Positions 20,575 through 29,800 of a stretch of 64,000 bases of DNA are shown here, piece after piece. The stretch spans positions 248,001-312,000 of the forward strand of contig NZ_JAQZBC010000006.1 in assembly GCF_029239295.1 (NCBI RefSeq), given 5' to 3'. Every line of letters begins with the position of its first letter. Positions within the stretch are counted from its first letter, which is position 1. The translations under genes were made by a program, and so were the position numbers. This stretch comes from Sphingomonas sp. GTDB taxonomy: Bacteria; Pseudomonadota; Alphaproteobacteria; Sphingomonadales; Sphingomonadaceae. The notes under the pieces were generated by a model. The model searched no databases. It was not told where the DNA came from and worked only from the letters and a program-made list of their open reading frames with translations.

Positions 20575-21639
20575 TCATGCAGCCGCGCCGCGCACCGCCT
20601 CCAGGCCGCCGCGCGGGGCCGGCGCATCGCTCTCCACCCAATCCACGAGCAGCGTCAGGATGCGCCGCAAGGCAGCGTCCTGTTCCTCGACCCGCGCCTC
20701 CAGCATGGCGATGCGCTGGCGCAATTCGACGTCGGCGCCGGCGTCCGCTGGCGCAGACCCGACCGGAGCGGACCGGACGGGGTCCGGCACGGCGCGCACG
20801 GCCGGCGTCACCCGCGCTGCGCTCGGCAAATCCTTGGCAGCATCGGCACGCACGGTGTTCACGAGCGCAGCGTCGATGACCGTCGCCTCCGTAATCGCAG
20901 CGTGCAGCAGGACGCGCCCCATCAGCTGGTTCAACCGCCGCGGCACACCCCCGGTGGCACGGTGAAGCACCTGGAAGACGTTGTCGGCGAAGTCAGGCGT
21001 CCCCTTCCACCCCGCGATGCGCAGGCGATGCGCGACGTAATCGGCGACCTCCTCCGGCTCCATCGGATCGAGATGATGGATGGCAATCACACGCTGGCGC
21101 AGCTGCTCGAGTCGATCGGAGCCGTTCAGCCGCTCGCGAAACTCTGGCTGGCCCAGAAGGAAGATCTGGAGCAGCGCGCGATTGCCGGCCTGGAAATTGG
21201 AGAGCATGCGAAGCTCCTCCAGCGCCGATACCGGCAACGCCTGCGCCTCATCGACGATCAACAGCGTACGTCGGCCAGTGCGAGCGACGGCATGAAGCCC
21301 GCGTTCGATCACCGTCAGCAATTCCGCCTTTGAGCGACCGACAGGGTCGATATCGAGCCCCGTCGCGACGACACGCAGGAGGTCGTCCGCCTCAATTGCG
21401 GTCGACACGATGGTGATGACAGTCAGGTTCGCTGGATCGATCTGTTCCGTGACATGGCCAACGAGCGTCGTCTTGCCGGCGCCGATGTCGCCAGTGATGA
21501 CAATGAAGCCCTCACCCTGCGCCAAACCGTAGCCAAGATACGCCATCGCCTTCTTGTGGGTTGCCGAATCGAACCAGTACCGCGGGTCTGGCGTCAGCTG
21601 AAACGGGCGTTCGGTCAGGCCGAAATGATCCTCGTACAT
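20575..21639 (-). CDS. XrtA-associated ExeA-like ATPase
   Basis: AAA+ ATPase of the ExeA/general-secretion type found next to exosortase A genes, 354 aa. It begins MYEDHFGLTERPFQLTPDPR, the classical ExeA N-terminus. Walker A is GDIGAGKTT and Walker B is LLIVDEAQ, followed by LRMLSNFQ and sensor regions. The last 100 residues are Pro/Ala-rich with a short coiled coil (VELRQRIAMLEARVEEQDAAL). ATG 21639 is chosen over the open frame to 21693 because AGGAAG lies 8 bases upstream. It may assist polymer secretion or regulation at the inner membrane; this role is inference. Confidence 0.92.
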   Translation of the reverse strand: MYEDHFGLTERPFQLTPDPRYWFDSATHKKAMAYLGYGLAQGEGFIVITGDIGAGKTTLVGHVTEQIDPANLTVITIVSTAIEADDLLRVVATGLDIDPVGRSKAELLTVIERGLHAVARTGRRTLLIVDEAQALPVSALEELRMLSNFQAGNRALLQIFLLGQPEFRERLNGSDRLEQLRQRVIAIHHLDPMEPEEVADYVAHRLRIAGWKGTPDFADNVFQVLHRATGGVPRRLNQLMGRVLLHAAITEATVIDAALVNTVRADAAKDLPSAARVTPAVRAVPDPVRSAPVGSAPADAGADVELRQRIAMLEARVEEQDAALRRILTLLVDWVESDAPAPRGGLEAVRGAAA

Positions 21640-21650
21640 ACCAAGCTTCC

Positions 21651-23267
21651 TCAGAAGGTATAACGCGCGCCGAGCAGCGCCTGTGCCGACCATTGGCTTT
21701 CAAAGCGTTCCTGGTCGAAGGTGTAAACGCCCAGCGAGGCCACCGTACCGAGCCGCCCGAACTGGTGGCTGTAGGTGCCGGTGGCGCCTAGATTGAACAC
21801 GCCGTCGGCGCCCGGCAGCCCGCTTTCATAGTAATTGGCGAACAGATTGGCATCGACCTGTGACACGCGGCTGAGTGCTCGCGACCAGAAAAGCTGGGCG
21901 TAGTAGCTTTCGTCGGTGATGCCGTAGGCGACCGTTCCCGGCGCAAGTTGCGGCACGTTGAGGCGCCGATTGGAATAGCCAGCGCCAAAGCCGTAAGCGG
22001 TGCGGCCCTGACGCGTGGAAATCACGCCATCCACTCCCCTGGCGCGATAGCTGGCGGTCGAAATGGACTGGAACACATCGTTCAAACAGTCCCCGGCGCC
22101 ACCACCGGCGCCGCCAGGATTACTGCCGAAGATGCAGCCGTTGAACTGCTGGCCAAAGGGGTTCGCGGATCCCTGAAAGGCGGTGGGCAGATCACGCAGG
22201 CCGTTGCGCAACTGGCGACCGAAAGTACCGATGCCGTCGTACAGCACGACCTGAAGCCCGGTATCGCGTGCCATGTTCCAGTTAAGCGACCCAAAATAGG
22301 TTTCCCCACCGTAGCGGTAGCCGGCGTTCGCCTGAAGTTCGAACCGCGGGCTGGGGCGCCAGATCACGCCAGCGTCGTAGATCAGCCCATCTGTATTGTA
22401 CGCGATCCGCTCGGGCGATCCGGGATTGGTGACGAAGCGACCGTTAGCATCGAGAACGGGGTTGCCCGCTGCATCCACCAGCGCGTCGCGCTGGGTTGCC
22501 TTGATCTTTTCATAACCGGCGCCGGCACGCAGGGCGGCGGTGCGGCTGACGGGCAACGTCACGTCCGCGCGCGCAAAATACCCTTCGTACTTCTGGCCTA
22601 GCTGGCCGGCCTCTTCCCGTTCATACGCGCCACTGACGGAGACGCCGACGGGCAGAACTGCGCCGGCGGCCACCCCCGCAGATGCCTGAGCGATGACATT
22701 CTTCGAATCGTCATAGTAATCCAGGCGCTGCTGCCCTGGCGCCAGGCCGGTCGCGTTAGGCACCTCCACCTTCGTGTAGCCCGCGAAAGCCGAAGCCGCG
22801 ATCCGCACCGGACCCGCTTGGGTGGTCACGCTGGGCCCGGCGTACAATGAGTACACCTGCGTCAGATTATCGACCTGCCCGACGAACGTGCCGGGCGCTG
22901 CGCCGCGAATGTCGCTGCGCGCGCGCGTGGCGATCGCTCCACCCTCAAGCGCCAAGCCCGGCGCGACCGTGACGGACGCGCGCGCGAGACCGGTGTGCAC
23001 GCCATCGTCAGCGTAGCGATCGTTCCACTGGATGCGGCGTTCGTAGCGGTAGCTTACCTGGCCTTCGGCATTGCGCCCCGAGAGGCCGGCATCAACGCCG
23101 ACCGCGACCTGAGAATAGGTCAACACTTCGTCGTTGGTTAGATCGGCCGCGACCACCTGAGTCAGTTCGACATACGGCCGCACGTAGCGCGAGCGGGCTT
23201 CCGCAGCGCCAGACGCTACCAGAGCCGCCATCGCGACCCCGCAGCCAAAGTGGCGCCGCATCCTCAC
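21651..23267 (-). CDS. XrtA-locus outer-membrane beta-barrel protein
   Basis: Outer-membrane beta-barrel protein of 538 aa, like the conserved hypothetical barrel of exosortase A loci. A signal peptide (ALVASGAAEARS) is followed by alternating amphipathic strands throughout, and the protein ends in LGARYTF with a C-terminal Phe, the BAM signal. It probably forms or supports the polysaccharide exit route, but no function has been shown. Two starts are possible: GTG 23267 (AGGGAT 7 bases upstream; used here) and ATG 23261. It lies 4 bases after the tyrosine-kinase stop. A Gly-rich insert with two cysteines sits near residues 395-415 and may be a disulfide-closed loop. A second barrel is at 51.8 kb. 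Confidence 0.85.
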   Translation of the reverse strand: MRMRRHFGCGVAMAALVASGAAEARSRYVRPYVELTQVVAADLTNDEVLTYSQVAVGVDAGLSGRNAEGQVSYRYERRIQWNDRYADDGVHTGLARASVTVAPGLALEGGAIATRARSDIRGAAPGTFVGQVDNLTQVYSLYAGPSVTTQAGPVRIAASAFAGYTKVEVPNATGLAPGQQRLDYYDDSKNVIAQASAGVAAGAVLPVGVSVSGAYEREEAGQLGQKYEGYFARADVTLPVSRTAALRAGAGYEKIKATQRDALVDAAGNPVLDANGRFVTNPGSPERIAYNTDGLIYDAGVIWRPSPRFELQANAGYRYGGETYFGSLNWNMARDTGLQVVLYDGIGTFGRQLRNGLRDLPTAFQGSANPFGQQFNGCIFGSNPGGAGGGAGDCLNDVFQSISTASYRARGVDGVISTRQGRTAYGFGAGYSNRRLNVPQLAPGTVAYGITDESYYAQLFWSRALSRVSQVDANLFANYYESGLPGADGVFNLGATGTYSHQFGRLGTVASLGVYTFDQERFESQWSAQALLGARYTF

Positions 23268-23271
23268 GCCG

Positions 23272-24408
23272 TTATCCCTGCTGGCCATAATAGCTTCCGA
23301 AGCGGCCGCCCCCCGGCTCGTAAGAGCGCGAATTCAACACCAGGCTGATCTGATCGCAGCCGTCCAGCAGCGCGACTGACTCGCGAACGTCCGCTTCCGT
23401 CGTCCGATCGGCGCGCACTACCAACATCACCTGGCCGACCAAAAGCGCAAGCACCGAGGCCGGCGACGCGGCCAACGTGGGCGGCGTGTCGAACACAATG
23501 ATCCGGCGCGGATCATTGGCCAGCAACTTATCGATAACCTCGCCGGTGCGAGCGCTGGCGAGCAATTCCGTATCCGAATGGCTGCGCTTGCCCGCTGGCA
23601 GCAGCGACAGCTGTGGCACGTCAGTCGGCACGACAAACGCCTCCGGATCGAGCGTCTCGTCGGCGAGGATGTCGAGCAGCCCGGTGGAATCGCTGAGGCC
23701 CAGCGAGGCCATGATGTCGGGCTTGGCAAAGTCGCTGTCGACCAACAGCACCTCTACGTCCCGTTCGGCGGCGAGGCTGATTGCAAGATTGATGGCGCAG
23801 AAGGTCTTGCCGTCACCCGGCTTGCCCGAGCCGACCAGAATGGTGCGCGAGCGCTCACCAAGAGGCCCCTTCCCGATCGCTCGGGCATTGAGAAGCAGCT
23901 GCCGCTTCACCAGGCGGAACTCCTCCGCCAGGGCACCAATCGGCGCACCTGGAACGAGCATGCCCTTTTCCGCCAGCATTGCACGGTCGATCCGCGCGAT
24001 GCCGTCGTCATACAGGATCGGCGAATCGTCTTCTTCGGCGCCAGCGCGCAGCTCCGGGGGGATCGCCATCAGCGTCGCGGCGGCCATCGGGGAGAGTGTC
24101 TCCGCCCCCTCCGGGGCCGGCGGCGCGGCGGCGAGAAGATCAAAGGTCAGGTCGAGCGGCTCCTGATCTACCGCCTCCTGCCCGCCGCCTGAAGCTTCAC
24201 CCACTTCGTGAAGAAGCGTCGTGTCGGCGAAGGACGATTCGAGCGGGAGTGGGGCTTCGGCAACGGCGGGCGCCGCAGCGCCCCTCGCGGACGAGGCGGC
24301 CGGTTCAGCCGGCGGCGACGCATCGCGCCGGCGCAAATGAGCCCCAAAGTCATAGACCTGCGCCGCGCGCTCGATCAGCGACTCTTCGCGCTTTCTGACG
24401 TTGCTCAT
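23272..24408 (-). CDS. XrtA-system tyrosine autokinase (CpsD/BY-kinase type)
   Basis: Bacterial tyrosine kinase, 378 aa, controlling polymer length together with the chain-length protein. The kinase domain (about residues 165-350) has Walker A SGKPGDGKT, Walker A' LLVDSDFAKP and Walker B IIVFDTPP. The C-terminal tail has a small tyrosine cluster (RSYEPGGGRFGSYYGQQG), the expected autophosphorylation sites. Residues about 25-130 form an unusually long Ala/Pro/Glu-rich, probably disordered linker. The ATG overlaps the chain-length gene stop (ATGA), so the two partners are translationally coupled. Confidence 0.92.
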   Translation of the reverse strand: MSNVRKREESLIERAAQVYDFGAHLRRRDASPPAEPAASSARGAAAPAVAEAPLPLESSFADTTLLHEVGEASGGGQEAVDQEPLDLTFDLLAAAPPAPEGAETLSPMAAATLMAIPPELRAGAEEDDSPILYDDGIARIDRAMLAEKGMLVPGAPIGALAEEFRLVKRQLLLNARAIGKGPLGERSRTILVGSGKPGDGKTFCAINLAISLAAERDVEVLLVDSDFAKPDIMASLGLSDSTGLLDILADETLDPEAFVVPTDVPQLSLLPAGKRSHSDTELLASARTGEVIDKLLANDPRRIIVFDTPPTLAASPASVLALLVGQVMLVVRADRTTEADVRESVALLDGCDQISLVLNSRSYEPGGGRFGSYYGQQG

Positions 24409-25928
24409 GCCGCTAATCCCCGCTGGAGCATTTCAACGCCAAGAAGCGCCACATAACTGACGCCGAGCGCGGCCGCGCCGCCGGCAAACAGCTTCAGCCG
24501 CTTGCGGCGCAATTCGGCCTGTTGACGGGTCAACATCTCGCCAATCGAGCCGATCACCGGCATGCCCGAGGCCTTTTCCAGTCGCTGCGCGGTCGGGAAG
24601 GTCGCCTGGACACGCGACATGGCAAAGGCGCCGCCGATCCCGCCGAGGGTGCCAACGATCAGCACTCCGGTGAGCAGAAGAACCCGGTTCGGTGCCGACG
24701 GCGCGCGCGGCTGCGTGGGCGGATCGATGACCGAGAATTTGACTGCGTCGGTTTGCGTCTGCGCCTGGCTGCGCAGGCTCACCTGTTCGCGTTGGGCGAG
24801 CAGGCGATCGTACTGGTCCTTCAGCACGGTATAGTTGCGTTCGATCTCACCCTGCTGCGCGGCGACCTCAGGATCCTCGGTCAACTTCGCGTTCAGCGTG
24901 TCGAGATCCCCTTGCAACTGCTGGCGGCGTATGCGCAGTGCCGCGACATTGGCCTGGCGATCAGCAAGCATCGACTGGAGTGAAAGATACGCCGGATTGG
25001 GAACCCCGCCGCCTGCGGCGGCGCCGGCTGGCTCGCTACGCGCGGCGGCCTGTGCCTGGCCGAGTTGCGCCTTCAACGCCACCACATCCGGGTGATTATC
25101 GGTATAGCCGCGGCCGCGCGCATCGGCGAGCTGGCCCTGGATCGCCGCAACCCGTGCGCGGGCCGGTCCGACACCCGGCGCCGTGCCGCTGCTCCCCGCG
25201 ATGCTGGCGGGCGTGCCGGCCAACTGGCCCTGAAGTGCCGCGAGACTGGTGGAGGCAGCCGCGAGATCGCCGTCGACCTGGCTCAGCTGCGCACGTGCCG
25301 CGCCGATGCGATCGCTGACCGACCCGGTGCCCGGCAGCGACCCGAGATAGCGGTTCTGGAAGTCAGCACGCTTGGCCTCGGCATCCTGCAGCTTTCCGCC
25401 GAGCGTCTCGAGCTGCCCTTCAAGGAACTGCAGCGTCTGGCTGCTCTGCTGACGATCGTCGGACAGGTTCGTCTCGACAAAGATGTCGATCAGCTTCTGG
25501 GTGATAGCGGTGGCCAGCTTCGGCGATGCGGCGGAGGATACGATCTCGAACAGATTGTCTTGCTGCGCCGTGATCTTGATCGCGTTCTGCAGACCGGCAG
25601 CGCGATCGGCAATGTCGCGATCCGACGACACCGTCTTTGCCAGATCGGTGCCACGAACGACCTTTTGCAGGTTGACCGACGAGGTCAGCGTCTGGCGAAC
25701 CGTGTCAATATCACGCTGCTGATCGCCCATCGCGCCGGGATCGGCACTCGCGGGGAGGATCGAGCGCATCTGTACGAAGACGCGCGCGTGGCTTTCGTAG
25801 CGGCTGGGGATCTGGCTGACGGCGAGCCAGCCCAGGATGCAGATGCCCCAGGCGATCGCCAGCGCCAGCCAGCGCCGCGTCCAGATCGCATGGCCAGCGA
25901 TCCTGATCTCTTCGTAAAGCCCGGTCAC
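24405..25928 (-). CDS. XrtA-system polysaccharide chain-length determinant (Wzz/GumC-like)
   Basis: Inner-membrane polysaccharide co-polymerase of 507 aa. A first transmembrane helix at about residues 20-37 is followed by a Wzz domain with SRYESHARVFV. The long periplasmic coiled-coil part (residues 165-400) is rich in Ala, Gln and Leu, and a second helix lies near residues 428-450, preceded by the PxxP-type motif DPPTQPRAPSAPNR. The cytoplasmic tail has a third hydrophobic segment. It works with the adjacent tyrosine kinase and export lipoprotein to set chain length and connect polymerisation to export. Confidence 0.92.
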   Translation of the reverse strand: MTGLYEEIRIAGHAIWTRRWLALAIAWGICILGWLAVSQIPSRYESHARVFVQMRSILPASADPGAMGDQQRDIDTVRQTLTSSVNLQKVVRGTDLAKTVSSDRDIADRAAGLQNAIKITAQQDNLFEIVSSAASPKLATAITQKLIDIFVETNLSDDRQQSSQTLQFLEGQLETLGGKLQDAEAKRADFQNRYLGSLPGTGSVSDRIGAARAQLSQVDGDLAAASTSLAALQGQLAGTPASIAGSSGTAPGVGPARARVAAIQGQLADARGRGYTDNHPDVVALKAQLGQAQAAARSEPAGAAAGGGVPNPAYLSLQSMLADRQANVAALRIRRQQLQGDLDTLNAKLTEDPEVAAQQGEIERNYTVLKDQYDRLLAQREQVSLRSQAQTQTDAVKFSVIDPPTQPRAPSAPNRVLLLTGVLIVGTLGGIGGAFAMSRVQATFPTAQRLEKASGMPVIGSIGEMLTRQQAELRRKRLKLFAGGAAALGVSYVALLGVEMLQRGLAA

Positions 25929-25940
25929 CGATCGTCCTTC

Positions 25941-26588
25941 TTAGAACATGCTCTCGGGGATGATAATCACGTCACCCGGTTCCAGCCTGACGTTGGCGGA
26001 CGAATCGCCGTTCTTCAGCAGCCGGTTGATGCTGAGCTTGTACTCCTTCTGCTTCCCAGTCGCGCGGTCGTAGCGGATCAGGCGCGCGCGATTGCCCGCA
26101 GCATATTCGTTCAGCCCCCCGACCGCGATCATCGCGTCGAGCAGCGTCATATTGGCGCGATAGGGTAGCGCTGCCGGCTTTTCCGTGGCGCCGACGATGC
26201 GGACCTGCTGACTGTAAGTGCCCGAGAAGCTGTCGACGATGACGCTGACGATCGGGTCCTTGATGTATTCCGCAAGCGCAAGCTTCATGTCGTCGGCGAG
26301 CATCGCCGGAGTCTTCCCCACGGCCGGCATGTCATTGACCAACGGGGTCGTTATGCGGCCATCGGGGCGCACCTGGACCTTCGCCGACAATTCCGGATTG
26401 CGCCAAACGAAGATCTGGAGGGAGTCGAGCGGGCCGATGATATATTCCTCACCCGGCTGCTCCTTGCTGGCGACAAAGGCGGCCGGCGGCAGTTCCGGCC
26501 GGGTGCTGCCCGTGGTCGCACAGCCTGCCAACATGGTGGTGGCCAGCAAAGCCGGTGGCAGAAAACTCAACCCACGCGAAACACGCAT
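25941..26588 (-). CDS. XrtA-system polysaccharide export lipoprotein (Wza-like)
   Basis: Periplasmic/outer-membrane polysaccharide export protein, 215 aa. The signal sequence ends in the lipobox LAGC, with Cys23 the lipidated residue. The poly-export domain follows (YIIGPLDSLQIFVWRNPELSA) and then a SLBB-like beta-grasp region (VRIVGATEKPAALPYR; LLDAMIAVGGL), ending GDVIIIPES. The frame is open to 26648, but ATG 26588 has GGAGG 7 bases upstream and gives a proper lipoprotein signal. It is the first gene of the tight run of export and polymer genes; a 101-base gap separates it from the decarboxylase upstream. Confidence 0.93.
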   Translation of the reverse strand: MRVSRGLSFLPPALLATTMLAGCATTGSTRPELPPAAFVASKEQPGEEYIIGPLDSLQIFVWRNPELSAKVQVRPDGRITTPLVNDMPAVGKTPAMLADDMKLALAEYIKDPIVSVIVDSFSGTYSQQVRIVGATEKPAALPYRANMTLLDAMIAVGGLNEYAAGNRARLIRYDRATGKQKEYKLSINRLLKNGDSSANVRLEPGDVIIIPESMF

Positions 26589-26689
26589 CGAAAAACCTCC
26601 GTCGGGCGCACGCAGCCGGCTACGGAAAACATGGCTCCCGACCAGCATCGCTCACGGTCAACTATGTAAGTAAGAGGTGAAGATAGCGT

Positions 26690-27910
26690 TTAGGGTCGCG
26701 TGGCGACACACTCTACCGCTGGCGGGTGTCCCAGAAATAGACTCGGGCTGGCGGTCGCGCCATAGGCACCGGCAATAAAGATGGCGATCGTATCGCCGAC
26801 ATCGGCAGGCGGAAGCAGCACCTTGTCCGCCAGGCGGTCGAGCGGCGTGCACAGGCAGCCGACCACTGACACTTCCTCGCCCCCCGCCTCACCCATGCGG
26901 TGCGCCACGGCGACGGGATAGTTGCGCCGGACGACCGTGCCAAAATTGCCGCTGGCCGCGAGTTGGTGATGAAGCCCACCATCAACCACAAGGAAGGTTT
27001 CCCCGCGGCTTTCCTTGCGGTCGACCACTCGCGACAGATAGACGCCGCTTTCCCCCACCAGCCATCGCCCCAGTTCGATCGCATAGCGCGATTGCAGGCG
27101 GGTATGCTCAAGTGCATCGCCCAAGGCGTCGCCGATCGCCTTCAGATCGATCGGCGTGTCGCCGGCGAAGTGCGGAATGCCGAAGCCGCCGCCCAGATTC
27201 ACCAGCGGCGGCATGTGACCTGCTTCGTCGCTGAGCCGCTCGGCAAGCGCGAGCGTCGCTGCCTGGGTTTCGATCAGCGCTTGGCTGTCGAGCGCCTGGC
27301 TCCCAGCAAAGATGTGGAATCCGCGCCAGTCGGCCCCGCCCGCGACGATCGTGCGCACCAATGCGGCGACGCGTTCCGCATCGACGCCAAAGGGCGACGG
27401 ACGGCCGCCCATCTTCATCCCGGATCCTTTGAGTTCGATGTCGGGATTGACGCGCACAGCGAGGCGCGGTGCCCTGCCCAGCCGCTCGCCAATCGCCAGC
27501 GCGCGCGCGGCCTCCCCTTCCGATTCGACGTTTAGCGTCGCCCCGGCAACGATCGCAGCCTCCAGCTCATCGTTGCGCTTACCTGGCCCGGCAAAGCTGA
27601 TCGTGCTGTCGGGTTTGGCGCCGAGCGCCTTGTGCAGTTCGCCGGCAGAGGCGACGTCCAGACCATCGACCAAGGGTGCGATGGCCGCGAGCATCGCAGG
27701 ATGTGGGTTCGCCTTGATCGCGTAATGCAGGTCCACGGCGGGGAAGGCAGAACGAAACGCAGCGACCCGGCTCGCGACAATTGCAGGATCATAGACGAAG
27801 ATGGGGGAGCCGTGATCAGCCACCCACTCCGATGCGGCGCGCCCACCGATCATGAGATCGCCCGCCTGCGCGGCAAACTCCGGCGGCAGCGGTCCGAACG
27901 GCTTGCTCAT
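26690..27910 (-). CDS. Exosortase-A-associated PLP-dependent decarboxylase
   Basis: Fold-type III PLP decarboxylase related to diaminopimelate and ornithine decarboxylases, 406 aa, of the family tied to exosortase A loci. The PLP lysine is Lys66 in HYAIKANPHP. The glycine-rich phosphate-binding motif is NLGGGFGIP, and the C-terminal active-site cysteine region GCLCTPLDRL is present. It would decarboxylate an amino acid or a carrier-bound derivative, but the true substrate is unknown. Its ATG overlaps the stop codon of the ligase gene (ATGA), and a carrier protein gene is divergent next to them, pointing to a shared pathway. Confidence 0.9.
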   Translation of the reverse strand: MSKPFGPLPPEFAAQAGDLMIGGRAASEWVADHGSPIFVYDPAIVASRVAAFRSAFPAVDLHYAIKANPHPAMLAAIAPLVDGLDVASAGELHKALGAKPDSTISFAGPGKRNDELEAAIVAGATLNVESEGEAARALAIGERLGRAPRLAVRVNPDIELKGSGMKMGGRPSPFGVDAERVAALVRTIVAGGADWRGFHIFAGSQALDSQALIETQAATLALAERLSDEAGHMPPLVNLGGGFGIPHFAGDTPIDLKAIGDALGDALEHTRLQSRYAIELGRWLVGESGVYLSRVVDRKESRGETFLVVDGGLHHQLAASGNFGTVVRRNYPVAVAHRMGEAGGEEVSVVGCLCTPLDRLADKVLLPPADVGDTIAIFIAGAYGATASPSLFLGHPPAVECVATRP

Positions 27911-29430
27911 GCTTTGTCCTCGTCAGCCGCGCCCTGCCCTTGTCGTGCCAGCATTGCTGCACGCAGGCCCGCGCGGTCCAGCTTGCCATTCGCATTGCGT
28001 GGCAATTCGTCGCGCCATTCGAAATGGGTTGGCTGCATGAAATTAGGCAAGTCGCGCCGCAGACGATCACGCAGCGCTGGCTCGTTGGCCGCATCACCGC
28101 GGGCGACGACCAGGATCGCTTGGCCAAGCCGCGCATCCGGGACGCCGATTGCCACGGCCTCCGCCGCTTCGCCGCCGGCCACGACCGCTTCCTCCACTTC
28201 GCCAGGACTGATCCGGTTGCCGGCCGACTTGATCATCTCGTCATCCCGGCCGACGAAACGAAGCAAGCCATCCTCGCCCCGCATCGCGGTGTCCCCCGAC
28301 CACACTGCGATACCACCGTAGCGCGAGAAGGCCGGTGCGGGCCGGAAGCGTAATGCGGTACGCTGGTGATCGCGCCAATAGCCGTGCGCTACCAGCGGGC
28401 CGGCATGGACCAGTTCGCCGGGCTCTGCCGCCGGAGCCTCGCTGCCGTCGGGGCGAACGATCATTACCTCGGCATGCGGAATGGCGGCGCCGATCGCCTC
28501 CGGGTGGGCATCGACAAGTGTGGGGTCGAGGAAGGTGGAGCGGAACGCCTCGGTCAGCCCGTACATGGGATAGAGATCCGCGTGCGGGAAACGCCCGCGG
28601 AGGCCGCGAACCAGCCGCGGGGTCAAAGCGCCGCCGGAATTGGTCAGCCGGCGCAGGCGGGCAGCCGTCTCGACCGGCCAGTCCGCCTCGAGAACCTGGA
28701 CCCACAAGGGCGGCACCCCTGCGAGCGTGGTGGCGCCCACCCGCTCGACCGCCTTCACCACGTCGCGCGCGGTCAGATAATCGAGCGGCGCAACGGCTGC
28801 CCCGGCTGCCCAGGTGGAGAACAACTGGTTCTGCCCATAATCGAAGCTGAGCGGCAGGACGCCGAGCACCACATCGTCGGGGGCGAGGCGAAGGTAGTGG
28901 GCCACGCTGTTGGCGCCGAGCCACAGGTTGGCGTGACTGAGCATCACACCCTTTGGCCTACCGGTTGAGCCGGACGTGTAAAGAATGGCCGCTAACGCAT
29001 CAGGATCGGCCCCGGAGCGGGGCATAGGGGTGCCTTCGCCGGCCTCGACGTGAACGATAACGCCCTGTGTGTCCGCGGGATCGAGCGTTGCGGCACGCGC
29101 CGGTTGCGTCAGCAGCAACCGAGCGCCGCTGTCGGCAAGGATGTGGGCGACCTGCGCACGCTTGAGCAGCGGGTTGATCGGCACATGAACCAGCCCGGCG
29201 CGCGGCGCGGCGAGCGGCATCAGGCACGCCTCCCGCGTCTTGGGCAGCCAGGTCGCGACTCGGTCGCCCGGTGCAAGGCCCTGCGCCGACAGCCAGCCGG
29301 CGAGCCGGGCCACGCGGTCTTCCACCTGGGCATAACTGAGCGCGCCCGCGCGATCGACCAGCGCCGGCGCATCTGCTGCACCAGCGAGAACGTGGTCGAT
29401 CGGCTGCGGAACGGGATCGAGCGGCACCAT
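27907..29430 (-). CDS. Exosortase-A-associated acyl-CoA ligase (AMP-forming)
   Basis: Adenylate-forming enzyme (ANL superfamily), about 507 aa. The P-loop-like motif is LYTSGSTGRPKGV, followed by MYGLTEAF (A5), SGDTAMRGEDG (A7), GRDDEMIKSAGNRISPGEVE (A8) and the catalytic lysine in NANGKLDR (A10). It activates a carboxylate as acyl-AMP and may load it onto the adjacent carrier protein. ATG 29430 is used because AAGGG lies 7 bases upstream; the further ATG at 29466 has its G-run directly against the start. It is coupled to the PLP decarboxylase. Substrate and product are not known for this family. Confidence 0.9.
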   Translation of the reverse strand: MVPLDPVPQPIDHVLAGAADAPALVDRAGALSYAQVEDRVARLAGWLSAQGLAPGDRVATWLPKTREACLMPLAAPRAGLVHVPINPLLKRAQVAHILADSGARLLLTQPARAATLDPADTQGVIVHVEAGEGTPMPRSGADPDALAAILYTSGSTGRPKGVMLSHANLWLGANSVAHYLRLAPDDVVLGVLPLSFDYGQNQLFSTWAAGAAVAPLDYLTARDVVKAVERVGATTLAGVPPLWVQVLEADWPVETAARLRRLTNSGGALTPRLVRGLRGRFPHADLYPMYGLTEAFRSTFLDPTLVDAHPEAIGAAIPHAEVMIVRPDGSEAPAAEPGELVHAGPLVAHGYWRDHQRTALRFRPAPAFSRYGGIAVWSGDTAMRGEDGLLRFVGRDDEMIKSAGNRISPGEVEEAVVAGGEAAEAVAIGVPDARLGQAILVVARGDAANEPALRDRLRRDLPNFMQPTHFEWRDELPRNANGKLDRAGLRAAMLARQGQGAADEDKA

Positions 29431-29509
29431 CACGCTACCCTTGCCCCGGAAAGTTGCGGAATTCATCCCCCCGGCTTAACGGCGGTGCAACAAATTTGAG
29501 GGGACGCAG

Positions 29510-29782
29510 GTGATTCCTGAAGGCAAGCCCGAAGTCGACGCGGCGTTGCGTGCGATACTAAAGGACGTGCTCGCTCTGTCCGACGAACAGGTTGCGGGGT
29601 TCAATGACACCACCCCGTTGTTCGGCGCCTTGCCGGAACTCGATTCGATGGCCGTGGCCGGCGTGCTGACCGAGATTGAGGATCGGCTTGGCATCGTGAT
29701 CGACGATGACGAGGTTGATGGCGAGATGCTGGAAACCTTTGGCGCGCTAACCACCTTTGCCGCCTCTAAGGCGCTCGTGTGA
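29510..29782 (+). CDS. Exosortase-A-associated acyl carrier protein
   Basis: Acyl carrier protein of 90 aa. The phosphopantetheine site is Ser46 in ELDSMAVAGV, followed by the acidic helix II region IEDRLGIVIDDDEVDG, as in carrier proteins. It starts with GTG; GAGGGG lies 7 bases upstream. It is divergent from the ligase-decarboxylase pair, with 79 bases between the starts, and is followed by two hydrolase-fold genes. It is the probable carrier for the acyl group activated by the ligase. Confidence 0.93.
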   Translation: MIPEGKPEVDAALRAILKDVLALSDEQVAGFNDTTPLFGALPELDSMAVAGVLTEIEDRLGIVIDDDEVDGEMLETFGALTTFAASKALV

Positions 29783-29800
29783 CTCGGGGGGCCTGAGACG